The notes beneath the pieces are model-generated. The model was not told the DNA's origin, made no database searches, and saw only the letters and a list, made by a program, of their open reading frames with translations. Both the position numbers and the translations under genes were made by a program. 14,080 nt of DNA, taken from positions 1 through 14,080 of the forward strand of contig CASFXO010000053.1 of NCBI GenBank assembly GCA_949298665.1, written 5' to 3'. This stretch comes from an uncultured Lentisphaeria bacterium. GTDB taxonomy: Bacteria; Verrucomicrobiota; Lentisphaeria; Victivallales; Victivallaceae. Of this stretch, positions 7,167-14,080 are shown one piece after another; position 1 is the first letter of the stretch; every line of letters begins with the position of its first letter.

Positions 7167-8477
7167 TCAAACCAGATCCAGAGCGGCAGCAGGATCCACC
7201 GCTTCCAGAATTTCTCCGACCAGATACAGGGACCCGGCCGCCACCGTCCGCCGCCCGGTCCCGCGCGCCAGCCGCACCGCCGTGGCCGCGTCCGGAACCG
7301 CGCGCCATGCCGGGCGCAACGCTTCCGGCAGCAGGTTCGCCAGTTCTGCCCCGCAATAACTCGGCCGCTCATCCCGGAGCGGTGTGAACAGAAACTCCGC
7401 CGCCAGCGGGGCGAGCAACCGCAAATTACCTTTCACGTCCTTATCCTTGAAACCGGCGAAAATAAAGGTGAATCGCTCTCCGGGATACCCTTCCCGCAGA
7501 GCCTCCGCGAGTGCCGCCGCTCCGTCCGGATTGTGGCCGCCGTCCACCAGCAGCCATCCCCCGAGCTCCTGACAGCGTCCCGGCCAGCGCACCCGCGCCA
7601 GAGCATCCAGCGCCCGGTCCAGCGAAAATCCGTAACGCGCCGCCAGCTCCCGCAGCACCGGATAAACCACCTGAAAATTCCGCCGCTGCATCGCCCCGAT
7701 CAGAGGCAGGCGGATTTCCCTCCCACGATGCCGGAAACGTTGAAAGATTCCCCGTTCGTCCCGTCCATATTCCGCCGTCTCCGGAACCTCCGCATCCGGA
7801 GGAAACAACGGCGCCCCCAGCGCCGCCGCCTGTGCGGCCACAACCCCGGCCGCGGCTTCCGGCATCGGTCCGGTGAATACCGGCCTGCCGGAGCGGATGA
7901 TACCGGCCTTTTCGAACGCGATTTCTTCGATGGTGTCCCCGAGATACTGCTGGTGATCCAGCGCGATTCCGGTAATGATCGCCGCCTCCGGCTCCACCAC
8001 GCTGGTGGCGTCGAACCGGCCCCCCATCCCGGTCTCCCAGACGGTGAAATCCACTCCCGCGCGCTGAAACGCCACCGCCGCCAGCGCCGTCAGAAATTCA
8101 AAATACGTCGGGCACCGCCCCTGTTGCCGCATCGGTTCCACCGCGGTCCGCACCACAGCGAACGCGGCATTGAATTCCGTCATCGACAACGCCCGGCCGT
8201 TCACCCGGAACCGTTCCCGCAGATCCACCAGATGCGGGGAGGAATAAAACCCCGTCCGGTAACCGCACCCGCGCAACGCCGCCTCCAGCATCGCGCCCAC
8301 CGACCCTTTGCCGTTGGTCCCGGCAATGTGAAGATAACGCAGCGACAGCGGCGCGCCGCAAAGACCGAAAAGCTCGGAGGTCTGTCCCAGTCCGAGCTTG
8401 ATGCCGAACCTCAGCAGCGCGTCCAGCTCCCCGAGGTTCCGTTCGTAAACACATTCCGCGGAATCCGGTAAGGTCAC
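7167..8477 (-). CDS. folC: Bifunctional folylpolyglutamate synthase / dihydrofolate synthase
   Basis: Mur-ligase-family enzyme that adds glutamate to dihydropteroate or tetrahydrofolate using ATP, in the cytoplasm. 436 residues from a GTG start, usual for FolC. Motifs in order: P-loop GTNGKGS (53-59), SPHL (80-83), ETGMGGRFDATSV (148-160), DHQQYLG (174-180), FEKAGI (188-193), WPGR (298-301), DGGHNPDGA (312-320, where DGAHN is usual) and GSLYLVGE (415-422). The open frame extends 50 codons further upstream to an ATG at 8627, but this lies inside tolB. GTG at 8477 has AAAGGAG four bases upstream and overlaps the tolB stop (GTGA, 8474-8477). Whether it performs both activities cannot be decided from sequence, though bacterial FolC proteins generally do. 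Confidence 0.95.
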   Translation of the reverse strand: MTLPDSAECVYERNLGELDALLRFGIKLGLGQTSELFGLCGAPLSLRYLHIAGTNGKGSVGAMLEAALRGCGYRTGFYSSPHLVDLRERFRVNGRALSMTEFNAAFAVVRTAVEPMRQQGRCPTYFEFLTALAAVAFQRAGVDFTVWETGMGGRFDATSVVEPEAAIITGIALDHQQYLGDTIEEIAFEKAGIIRSGRPVFTGPMPEAAAGVVAAQAAALGAPLFPPDAEVPETAEYGRDERGIFQRFRHRGREIRLPLIGAMQRRNFQVVYPVLRELAARYGFSLDRALDALARVRWPGRCQELGGWLLVDGGHNPDGAAALAEALREGYPGERFTFIFAGFKDKDVKGNLRLLAPLAAEFLFTPLRDERPSYCGAELANLLPEALRPAWRAVPDAATAVRLARGTGRRTVAAGSLYLVGEILEAVDPAAALDLV

Positions 8478-9667
8478 TTTGCTCCTTTCGACCAGGCGGG
8501 CATGGACAGGGCATTGCCCGTGGCCAGCAACTGCCGCACCTTCCCGGTCCAGGTGTCCACGACGAACAGCGAAGCCCGCTTCCCGTCCGAACGCTTGCAC
8601 ACCACCTGACGATTGTCCGGCGCCCATACCGGAGACTCCCAGGTGCCCGGTACATTGGTGGCGCGGATGTTCTCGCCGGTTTTCAGGTCCAGCACGGCCA
8701 GCGTATAAACACCGTTGACCCGGGTGGCGTACACGATCTGATCGTCGCCCGACCAGTCGGGCGTCACGGCCTCGCTGCCGACACTGGGCAGACGTTTGCG
8801 GCCGGAGCCGTCGATGCCGATCGAATAAATGCGCGGCCGACCGCTTTCGTCGCTGACGTAACAGATTTTCGTCCCGTCCGGACTCCAGCAGGGCGAGGCT
8901 TCCACCGCCCGCCCGCGGGTCAAACGCCGCAACTGCCCCCCCGCAACCGGTCTCACGTACAGATCCACCAGGTGGTCCGGGCTGAGGATCAAGGCCATGT
9001 TCCGGCTGTCCGGACTGATGGACACCCCAACATTCAACCCCGGAAACGAAGTCAGGCGCCGGCTCATCCGGGGCGAAATCCGGGTCTGCACCACGTCGGT
9101 CACGGCTTTCCCGTATTTGGTGTAGCCGATGGAGTCACCGCCCGGAAACCAGCAGGGTTCGACACAAAGCGTGTTGAAATTGGTGATCTGCTCGACGTCG
9201 CCGCCGTCGATGTCGCAGGCGTAGATGTTCTTGATTCCGCGGGCGGTATCGGCGCAGAAGGCGATCCGGGTGCGGCAGAGACCCTTGACCTTGAAAAGTT
9301 TTTCCAGAATGGTGTCCACGGCGAGCTTGGCCGCGGCACGGGCGTCCGCCGCCGGCACGCTCCAGGCTCCCACCGGCGCCCCGCCCATATTCAGCTCGAA
9401 GCGCATGCGTCCGCCACCGGCCGTTCCGCTCAGCACGTAATCCGACTGCGCGTCCGCCACCACATCGAACCAGCCGCAACTGCGCAGAAAGGAACGAACC
9501 TCCTGCGTCAGCGGTTCACTGCCGGAAATGCCGGTAAAGCGGATGGTGGGATTGATTTTGACCTTGCCGACGATGCGGATCTCTTCTCCGGAGCACCGGT
9601 ACACCGGACAAAACACCGCCGCCAGCAGCAGCACCGGCATCAACCAGAAAACAACTCGAAACCGCAT
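8474..9667 (-). CDS. tolB: TolB-like periplasmic beta-propeller protein
   Basis: Periplasmic component of the Tol-Pal envelope system, which links inner membrane, peptidoglycan and outer membrane and aids constriction at division. 397 residues (usual TolB about 400-440). A Sec signal covers about 1-27; the mature N-terminal domain is at about 28-130 (TGISGSEPLTQEVRSFLRSC, 45-64, with GWFDVV after it). A six-bladed WD40-like propeller follows at about 131-395. Its repeats are recognisable: RIAFCADTARGIKNIYACDI, WFPGGDSIGYTKYG, ISPDSRNMALILSPD, WSPDGTKICYVSDESGRPRI, WSGDDQIVYATRVNGVYTLA and WAPDNRQVVCKRSDG. AGGAGG lies 11 bases before the ATG. No tolQ/R/A or pal is next to it; instead it overlaps folC and is divergent from an M16 protease lipoprotein. 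A TolB-like propeller with another role is the alternative. Confidence 0.88.
   Translation of the reverse strand: MRFRVVFWLMPVLLLAAVFCPVYRCSGEEIRIVGKVKINPTIRFTGISGSEPLTQEVRSFLRSCGWFDVVADAQSDYVLSGTAGGGRMRFELNMGGAPVGAWSVPAADARAAAKLAVDTILEKLFKVKGLCRTRIAFCADTARGIKNIYACDIDGGDVEQITNFNTLCVEPCWFPGGDSIGYTKYGKAVTDVVQTRISPRMSRRLTSFPGLNVGVSISPDSRNMALILSPDHLVDLYVRPVAGGQLRRLTRGRAVEASPCWSPDGTKICYVSDESGRPRIYSIGIDGSGRKRLPSVGSEAVTPDWSGDDQIVYATRVNGVYTLAVLDLKTGENIRATNVPGTWESPVWAPDNRQVVCKRSDGKRASLFVVDTWTGKVRQLLATGNALSMPAWSKGAK
8482..8488 (-). promoter_or_regulatory. folC: Ribosome binding site that sets the folC GTG start, inside the tolB 3' end
   Basis: AAAGGAG lies 4 bases before GTG at 8477 and is formed by the last sense codons of tolB (Lys-Gly-Ala). 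This spacing and the GTGA overlap decide the FolC start and suggest coupled translation of two functionally unrelated proteins. Confidence 0.7.
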
Positions 9668-9739
9668 GAATCAAAAAACCTCCTCCCCGGACATCTTGTC
9701 ATGAATGAATTCTGCATGGCATTTGTTTCAATATATACC

Positions 9740-9768
9740 ATAATACCCGCAAGCCGACTTTTCCAGTC
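9740..9768 (-). promoter_or_regulatory. Candidate promoter for tolB-folC
   Basis: On the minus strand a TATTAT hexamer (9740-9745, 5 of 6 matches to TATAAT) lies 17 bases after a poor GACTGG -35 (9763-9768). An alternative -10, TATATT, lies just downstream in the same AT-rich island. The start of transcription would be roughly 65 bases ahead of the tolB ATG. Confidence 0.3.
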
Positions 9769-9829
9769 CGGCAAAGCTTTTTTTCCCGGCGGAAGCGCGG
9801 AAAAAATCCGGGCGGAAGTCTTTCGGGAA

Positions 9830-9858
9830 TTGCATTTCTTTTTACCATCGTGTACTGT
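9830..9858 (+). promoter_or_regulatory. Candidate promoter for the M16 protease gene
   Basis: TTGCAT (9830-9835) and TACTGT (9853-9858) are separated by exactly 17 bases and lie about 46 bases ahead of the ATG. Each hexamer matches the sigma-70 consensus at only about half its positions, so this is a weak prediction. Confidence 0.25.
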
Positions 9859-9889
9859 AGCGGAAAGAATGGATTCCGTTCCAGCCATT

Positions 9890-9895
9890 GAAAGG
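9890..9895 (+). promoter_or_regulatory. Ribosome binding site that sets the M16 protease start
   Basis: GAAAGG lies 9 bases before ATG at 9905. The in-frame ATG at 9869 would put 12 extra residues (MDSVPAIERFST) ahead of the lipoprotein signal and has only a too-close GGAAAGA upstream, so 9905 is preferred. Confidence 0.6.
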
Positions 9896-9904
9896 TTTTC
9901 GACC

Positions 9905-12826
9905 ATGTTGAAAAAAACAGTTCCGATTCTGCTCCTTTCTCTTCTTTTTTTCCCGCTGTTTCCCGGCTGCCGGGACACCGCCGGGATCCAGGCGCCGCCG
10001 CCGGTCGCCGAATCCGACCCGATGGGCGTGCGCATCGGCCGCCTTGCCAACGGCATCACCGTTTACCTGTCCCCCAATCCGGAGCTGCCGCAGGTGGTCG
10101 CCCGGATCGGCTTCCGCACCGGCGGCATTGACGACCCCGACGACAAAACCGGGCTGGCGCATTATCTGGAACATTTGCTGTTCAAAGGCACATCCCGGCT
10201 GGGCACTACGGATTACAAGGCGGAAAAAACGCTTCTGGACCGCATCGACGCCCTTTATGAAGAGCATGAAAAAACCGCCGACCCCGAAAAACGGGAGGCA
10301 TTATACCGCGAAATCGACCGTCTCTCCTGTGAAAGCGCCCGCTACGCGGCCCCCAATGAATTCGCCCGCCTGATCCAGAGCATGGGCGGCAGCGGCACCA
10401 ACGCCTACACCTCCTTTGACCGGACGGTTTACGTCAACACCATCCCGTCCAACCAGCTCTGGAAATGGATGCGGCTGGAGGCGGAACGTTTCCGCGACCC
10501 GGTGTTCCGGGGCTTTCACACCGAGCTGGAAACCGTTTTCGAAGAGTACAACATGTATCAGGATCGTCCCAACAGCCGCTTCTGGCAGGAACTCATGGCC
10601 ACCGTTTACGCCGGCCATCCCGCCGCCCGGCCGCTGATCGGCCTGCCCGAACACCTGAAAAACCCCTCGCCGCGACGGGTCATGGATCATTACCGCCGGT
10701 ATTATACGACCGAAAACATGTACATCATCCTGTCCGGCGATTTCCAGCCGGACCGGACCATGACGGAACTGGAAAACACCTTCGGTAAACTCCCTGCCGC
10801 CTCGAAACCCGAACGCCCGGACCGCCTCCCCGATCCGGTCAAGGGGGAAGTCATCCACACCATGACCGCGCCGGATTATGAACTCGCGGTTCTGATCTGG
10901 CGCTTCGACCGTCCCACCCGCCGGGAACTGGACATGCTGAACATGATCGCCCAGGTACTGGACAACAACGCCGCCGGACTGCTGGACCAGAACTTGAAAA
11001 TTCCCCAGAAAGTGGCGGATGCCTTCTGCGTTTTGAACGATCTGCCCGGCGTCGGCGCCATGCTCTATCTCGGCGTCATCCCGGCTTCCGGCATGAAACC
11101 GGAGGCCGCCCGGGAACTTCTGGATGCGGAAATCGAAAAACTGAAGGCGGGCGACTTCCCCGACTGGCTCCCCGGAGCGATCGTCGATCACATGCGGCTG
11201 AACCGGATGAAAAATCTTCCCAGCAACCATTCCCGGGCGGAACAGATGCTCGATGCGGCCATGGCGGGACGGGACTGGCGGGAAGTCCTGGCCGAAACCG
11301 ACCGGCTGGGCCGCATCACGCCGCAGGAGATCGCCGCATTCGCCCGCGCCCGGCTCGGCAAAGACCGTTTTGTCTTCTACCGTTACTCCGGCCCGGCGGA
11401 ACCGGCACAGAAACTGGAAAAGCCGCCGCTCACCCCGCTGCCGGTCAACCGCGACGCCGAATCGGATTTCGCCCGTAGACTGAAGGCGACGCCGGTGGAT
11501 GAACTCCGTCCGGAATTCCCGAATCTCGCCCGGGATCTGCGACGCTACGATCTGAAATTCGGCCGGCGGACCATTCCGGTTTCCGCCGTCGACAACCGCC
11601 GCCACGACCTGTTCGAGCTGACGCTGACCTTTGCCGTCGGCACCGACCACGACCGGCTGCTCGGACTGGCCGGGGAATACGCCGATCTGGCGGGTGCCGG
11701 CCCCTATTCCGCCGCACAGTTTCAGGTGGAATGCTACCGCTTGTCCGGGAAGATCACGATTCGTGCCAACCGGGACCGGACCACGGTCTCCATTTCCGGG
11801 CTGGACAAGAACATGGCGCCGCTCCTGAAACTGGCCGGCGACCTCCTCACCCAAACCCGGGACAACCCCGAGGCCCTGAAAAAACTGATCGACACCATTC
11901 AGCTCTCCCGGAAAGTCGCCCGGGAACAGCCGGGACAGGTGCTTTCCGCGCTGAGCCACCATGCCCAGTTCGGAGCGCATTCGCCGCAGATGGATGAACC
12001 CTCCAATCAGGAACTGCAGAAACTCTCTCCCGCGGAATTGACCGCGGCGCTCCGCCGGGTGCCGGGCGCCCCCTGCCGGATCGCCTACTTCGGCCCCCGG
12101 AACCGGGAGGCGCTGGATGCGGCGCTGACGCAGGACCTGCCGCTTCCCGCCGTGGAAACGCCGCCTCCCGCGCCGCGTCCCTATCCGGAACTGGCTCATG
12201 AACAGCGCCGGGTGCTGCTGGTCAACCTGCCCAACTTCCGCCAGGTGCAGCTGCTGTTCCTGGAGCGTAAGGGACTGTTCGATCCGGACACCATCGCGCT
12301 GCGCCAGATTTTCAACGAATATTACGGCAGCGGCATGTCGTCGGTCGTCTTCCAGCAGCTGCGGGAAGCCAAATCGCTGGCCTACAGTTGCGGGGGTGCG
12401 TTCCTCACGCCGCAGCAGGCGGACAAGCATCATTATTTCCTGATTGCCCTGAGCACGCAGGCTGATAAACTGGCCGAAGCGCTCCGGGCCGTGGAAGCGC
12501 TGGGCTTCCCCGTTTCCGAAAAGGCGTTCGCCGACGCCCGGACCTCCCTGCTCAAACGCCGGGCCGCCATGCGCTGGCACGATCAGGCATTGCTGCATAT
12601 GGCCGAAGACCTGCAGCGCAAGGGATTGCCGGACAATACGACGGAAAAGACGTACCACGACATCGGCGCCGCCACGATGGAACAGCTGAAGGCGTTTTAC
12701 GAACGGGAAGTGCGCACCGTCCCCAACGTCCTGCTGGTGGTCGGAGACGCCTCCCGGATCGACCGCAAGGCACTGGAACAATTCGGCCCGGTCACCGAAC
12801 TGACACTGGATCAGATCATGCACTGA
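9905..12826 (+). CDS. M16 family (insulinase/pitrilysin) zinc metallopeptidase, probable lipoprotein
   Basis: 973 residues, a two-half M16 peptidase. The N-terminus MLKK, a hydrophobic stretch (5-20) and FPGC (Cys22) indicate an exported, probably lipid-anchored enzyme acting on peptides in the periplasm or at the outer membrane. The inverted zinc motif HYLEH is at 86-90 (His86, Glu89, His90). Aligning VFEEYNM by motif to pitrilysin AELTM gives Glu214 as third ligand and Glu207 as the supporting acid. The second half (about 545-970) lacks HxxEH and has LREAKSLAYSCGG (819-831), the Arg/Tyr substrate-binding signature of inactive M16 halves. A charged helical insertion at about 105-150 lengthens the spacing between zinc ligands. 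The open frame extends upstream to 8972 but that part is antisense to tolB. The hydrate-repair gene follows after 26 bases, probably in the same transcript. Confidence 0.94.
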   Translation: MLKKTVPILLLSLLFFPLFPGCRDTAGIQAPPPVAESDPMGVRIGRLANGITVYLSPNPELPQVVARIGFRTGGIDDPDDKTGLAHYLEHLLFKGTSRLGTTDYKAEKTLLDRIDALYEEHEKTADPEKREALYREIDRLSCESARYAAPNEFARLIQSMGGSGTNAYTSFDRTVYVNTIPSNQLWKWMRLEAERFRDPVFRGFHTELETVFEEYNMYQDRPNSRFWQELMATVYAGHPAARPLIGLPEHLKNPSPRRVMDHYRRYYTTENMYIILSGDFQPDRTMTELENTFGKLPAASKPERPDRLPDPVKGEVIHTMTAPDYELAVLIWRFDRPTRRELDMLNMIAQVLDNNAAGLLDQNLKIPQKVADAFCVLNDLPGVGAMLYLGVIPASGMKPEAARELLDAEIEKLKAGDFPDWLPGAIVDHMRLNRMKNLPSNHSRAEQMLDAAMAGRDWREVLAETDRLGRITPQEIAAFARARLGKDRFVFYRYSGPAEPAQKLEKPPLTPLPVNRDAESDFARRLKATPVDELRPEFPNLARDLRRYDLKFGRRTIPVSAVDNRRHDLFELTLTFAVGTDHDRLLGLAGEYADLAGAGPYSAAQFQVECYRLSGKITIRANRDRTTVSISGLDKNMAPLLKLAGDLLTQTRDNPEALKKLIDTIQLSRKVAREQPGQVLSALSHHAQFGAHSPQMDEPSNQELQKLSPAELTAALRRVPGAPCRIAYFGPRNREALDAALTQDLPLPAVETPPPAPRPYPELAHEQRRVLLVNLPNFRQVQLLFLERKGLFDPDTIALRQIFNEYYGSGMSSVVFQQLREAKSLAYSCGGAFLTPQQADKHHYFLIALSTQADKLAEALRAVEALGFPVSEKAFADARTSLLKRRAAMRWHDQALLHMAEDLQRKGLPDNTTEKTYHDIGAATMEQLKAFYEREVRTVPNVLLVVGDASRIDRKALEQFGPVTELTLDQIMH

Positions 12827-12838
12827 CGAGCGGAAGTC

Positions 12839-12843
12839 AAGGA
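12839..12843 (+). promoter_or_regulatory. nnr: Ribosome binding site of the NAD(P)H-hydrate repair gene
   Basis: AAGGA lies 9 bases before ATG at 12853 in the 26-base gap after the M16 gene. The gap has no terminator hairpin, so cotranscription is likely. Confidence 0.5.
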
Positions 12844-12852
12844 AACATTTCC

Positions 12853-14080
12853 ATGAAAATCATCTCCATTGGCGCCATGCGCGACCTGGAGGCGCGGGCC
12901 ATGGCCGCGGGCGTCTCCGGTTTCCGCCTGATGGAATCCGCGGGACGGGCGGCCGCGGCGGAAATCGCCGCTCTGTTCCGGCGACACCCCGGTGTGAACC
13001 GCATCGCGATCGTTACCGGCAAGGGCAACAATGCCGGCGACGGCCTGGTCGTCGCCGCCGCGCTGCCGCCGGAAATTCCGGTTACGATCCATGCCGCCGC
13101 ACCGCTGCATTCACTGCGGGGAGACGCCGCCGCCCACGCGAACCGATTGCCGCAACGCATTCCGGTGCTGGAATCCGAGACGCCGCCGGAATTTGCGCCG
13201 GACACACTGATCATCGACGCCCTGCTGGGCACCGGCTTCACCGGCGACCCGCGCGAACCGCTGGACGGATACATCCGCGCCGTCAACGCCTCCGGCTGTC
13301 CCGTGGTTGCGCTGGATCTGCCTTCCGGTCTCGACGGCGACAGCGGCCGGGCGGGACGGGACGCCATCACCGCGGATCTCACCATCACTTTCGGACTGCC
13401 CAAAACCGGCTTGTTCCACGGTGACGGGCCCCGGTTGTGCGGCGCGCTCCGGCTGGGGGAAATCGGCATTCCCCGGGAACTGCTCGCAAACGTTCCCGCA
13501 GACGGAGAAGCCTTCTTCGCCGCCGACGCCCGGACGCTGCTGCCGCGCCTGCCGTATGATTCCCACAAAAACACCCGTGGGCGCCTGCTCCTCGCCGCCG
13601 GTTCCGCCGCCTACCCGGGAGCGGCCACTTTGTCGGCACGGGCGGCCCTGCGCGGCGGCGCCGGGTTCGTCCGGCTGGCCACCCCCGTTCTCCCGGAAGG
13701 CCCCTTGCCTGCGGCACTGGTCCGGCACCGCCTGACCACCGCCACGGACGGTGGTTTCGGGATCGCCGCCGCGGCGGAACTGGACGAACTTCTGGCGGTA
13801 GCCGACGCCGTAGCCGCCGGACCGGGCTGGAGCCGGGGCGCGGAACGACAGGTCTTCCTCGAACGGCTGCTGAATTCGCAGCTGCCGCTGGTGCTGGATG
13901 CCGACGCGCTCAACACGCTGGCGGAGCAGCCGCGACGCTGCCGTGCCGACATCGTGCTTACTCCGCATCCCGGAGAAGCGGCCCGGCTCTTCGCCGCCTT
14001 CGGTGCCGACTTTCCGGCAGACCGCCGGACGGCGGCCGTACAGCTGGCGGCGCTGACCGGCGCGGTAGTCATTCTGAAAG
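12853..14080 (+). CDS. nnr: Bifunctional NAD(P)H-hydrate epimerase / ADP-dependent NAD(P)H-hydrate dehydratase, 3' end cut by window edge
   Basis: Metabolite-repair enzyme: the N-terminal YjeF domain interconverts the R and S forms of hydrated NAD(P)H, and the C-terminal ribokinase-like domain dehydrates the S form with ADP. 409 residues are visible with no stop; full-length fusions are about 490-520. Epimerase part about 1-215: MESAGRAAA (27-35), TGKGNNAGDGLVVA (55-68; GNNGGDG is usual), IDALLGTGFTGDPREP (121-136) and VVALDLPSGLDGD (151-163). Dehydratase part from about 222: KNTRGRLLLAAGSAAYPGAA (239-258), AALRGGAGFVRLATP (264-278), AAGPGW (321-326), LDADALN (348-354) and LTPHPGEAARLF (369-380). 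The GxGD-type nucleotide-binding motif near the C-terminus lies beyond the window. Sequence is very GC-rich, as in its neighbours. Confidence 0.95.
   Translation, partial: MKIISIGAMRDLEARAMAAGVSGFRLMESAGRAAAAEIAALFRRHPGVNRIAIVTGKGNNAGDGLVVAAALPPEIPVTIHAAAPLHSLRGDAAAHANRLPQRIPVLESETPPEFAPDTLIIDALLGTGFTGDPREPLDGYIRAVNASGCPVVALDLPSGLDGDSGRAGRDAITADLTITFGLPKTGLFHGDGPRLCGALRLGEIGIPRELLANVPADGEAFFAADARTLLPRLPYDSHKNTRGRLLLAAGSAAYPGAATLSARAALRGGAGFVRLATPVLPEGPLPAALVRHRLTTATDGGFGIAAAAELDELLAVADAVAAGPGWSRGAERQVFLERLLNSQLPLVLDADALNTLAEQPRRCRADIVLTPHPGEAARLFAAFGADFPADRRTAAVQLAALTGAVVILK

Larger units (their letters stand above)
9668..9904. promoter_or_regulatory. Divergent intergenic region between tolB and the M16 protease gene
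   Basis: This 237-base region is the only divergent junction in the window and must carry promoters for both directions. It contains the window's clearest AT-rich island (about 9725-9745) and two A/T runs near 9778-9784 and 9801-9806. It also holds an imperfect inverted repeat at 9753-9772 (GCCGACT, loop, AGTCCGGC with one bulged C) and the palindrome AAAGCTTT at 9774-9781. No gene or RNA is recognisable in it. Confidence 0.6.

Noticed and set aside
7073..7372. 100-residue N-terminal extension of Lon
   Set aside because: It overlaps folC out of frame and is Arg/Gly/Trp-rich. The LON domain and GGAG point to ATG at 7072.
5990..7387. 465-codon plus-strand open frame opposite lon
   Set aside because: It is antisense to the Lon AAA+ and N-domains, and its composition is that of a reverse-complement shadow.
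8478..8627. 50-residue N-terminal extension of FolC from ATG at 8627
   Set aside because: It lies inside tolB in another frame. The GTG at 8477 with AAAGGAG gives a normal-length FolC.
9753..9784. Hairpin followed by seven Ts on the plus strand, terminator-like
   Set aside because: No plus-strand gene ends upstream, and the stem has a bulge and a 5-base gap before the T-run. It is more likely part of the divergent control region.
8972..9904. Upstream extension of the M16 protease open frame
   Set aside because: It runs antisense through tolB and across the divergent promoter region, and has no domain. The lipoprotein signal and ribosome site at 9905 fix the real start.
10301..12823. 840-codon minus-strand open frame opposite the M16 protease gene
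   Set aside because: It is antisense to a clear metallopeptidase and its product has no recognisable domain. Long antisense frames are expected at this GC content.
1..14080. Search for CRISPR arrays, tRNA or rRNA genes, insertion sequences and attachment sites
   Set aside because: No regularly spaced repeats, cloverleaf-like segments, transposase motifs or terminal inverted repeats were seen. Nearly every base is accounted for by coding genes.

Overview
The window looks like a chromosomal, GC-rich housekeeping region of a diderm (Gram-negative-type) bacterium. TolB, a LolA-like periplasmic protein and two N-terminal lipoprotein-type signals all point to an outer membrane. The oxygen-sensitive, two-subunit Fe-S fumarase fits an anaerobic lifestyle. 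Gene style (Ig-fused Na/Pi transporter, M16 protease with a long helical insertion, tolB away from tol-pal) suggests the PVC superphylum, possibly Lentisphaerota or Verrucomicrobiota. That placement is inference only.

Layout. Seven genes lie on the minus strand, in transcription order from right to left: tolB (9667-8474), folC (8477-7167), a 94-base gap, lon (7072-4658), a LolA-like periplasmic protein gene (4661-3891), a large Na/Pi-cotransporter-family gene with an N-terminal Ig-like lipoprotein-type extension (3894-1441), and the alpha (1410-526) and beta (529 to beyond base 1) subunits of class I fumarase. Four of the six junctions are 4-base stop/start overlaps (one GTGA, three ATGA), which suggests tightly coupled translation. 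A 237-base divergent intergenic region (9668-9904) separates this block from two plus-strand genes: an M16 zinc-protease lipoprotein (9905-12826) and a bifunctional NAD(P)H-hydrate repair enzyme (12853 to beyond the window end).

How the genes fit together. Several products belong to the cell envelope (TolB, LolA-like protein, Ig/Na-Pi transporter, M16 lipoprotein) or to protein quality control (Lon, M16). FolC, fumarase and the hydrate-repair enzyme are basal metabolism. I see no mobile element, CRISPR array, tRNA or rRNA, and no intergenic stretch above 300 bases. The least ordinary elements are the Ig-like/lipobox/Na-Pi/PhoU fusion, its tight overlap with the lon and LolA-like genes, and a cysteine cluster in the Lon N-domain. 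No clear case for a wholly new multi-gene system can be made from this sequence alone.
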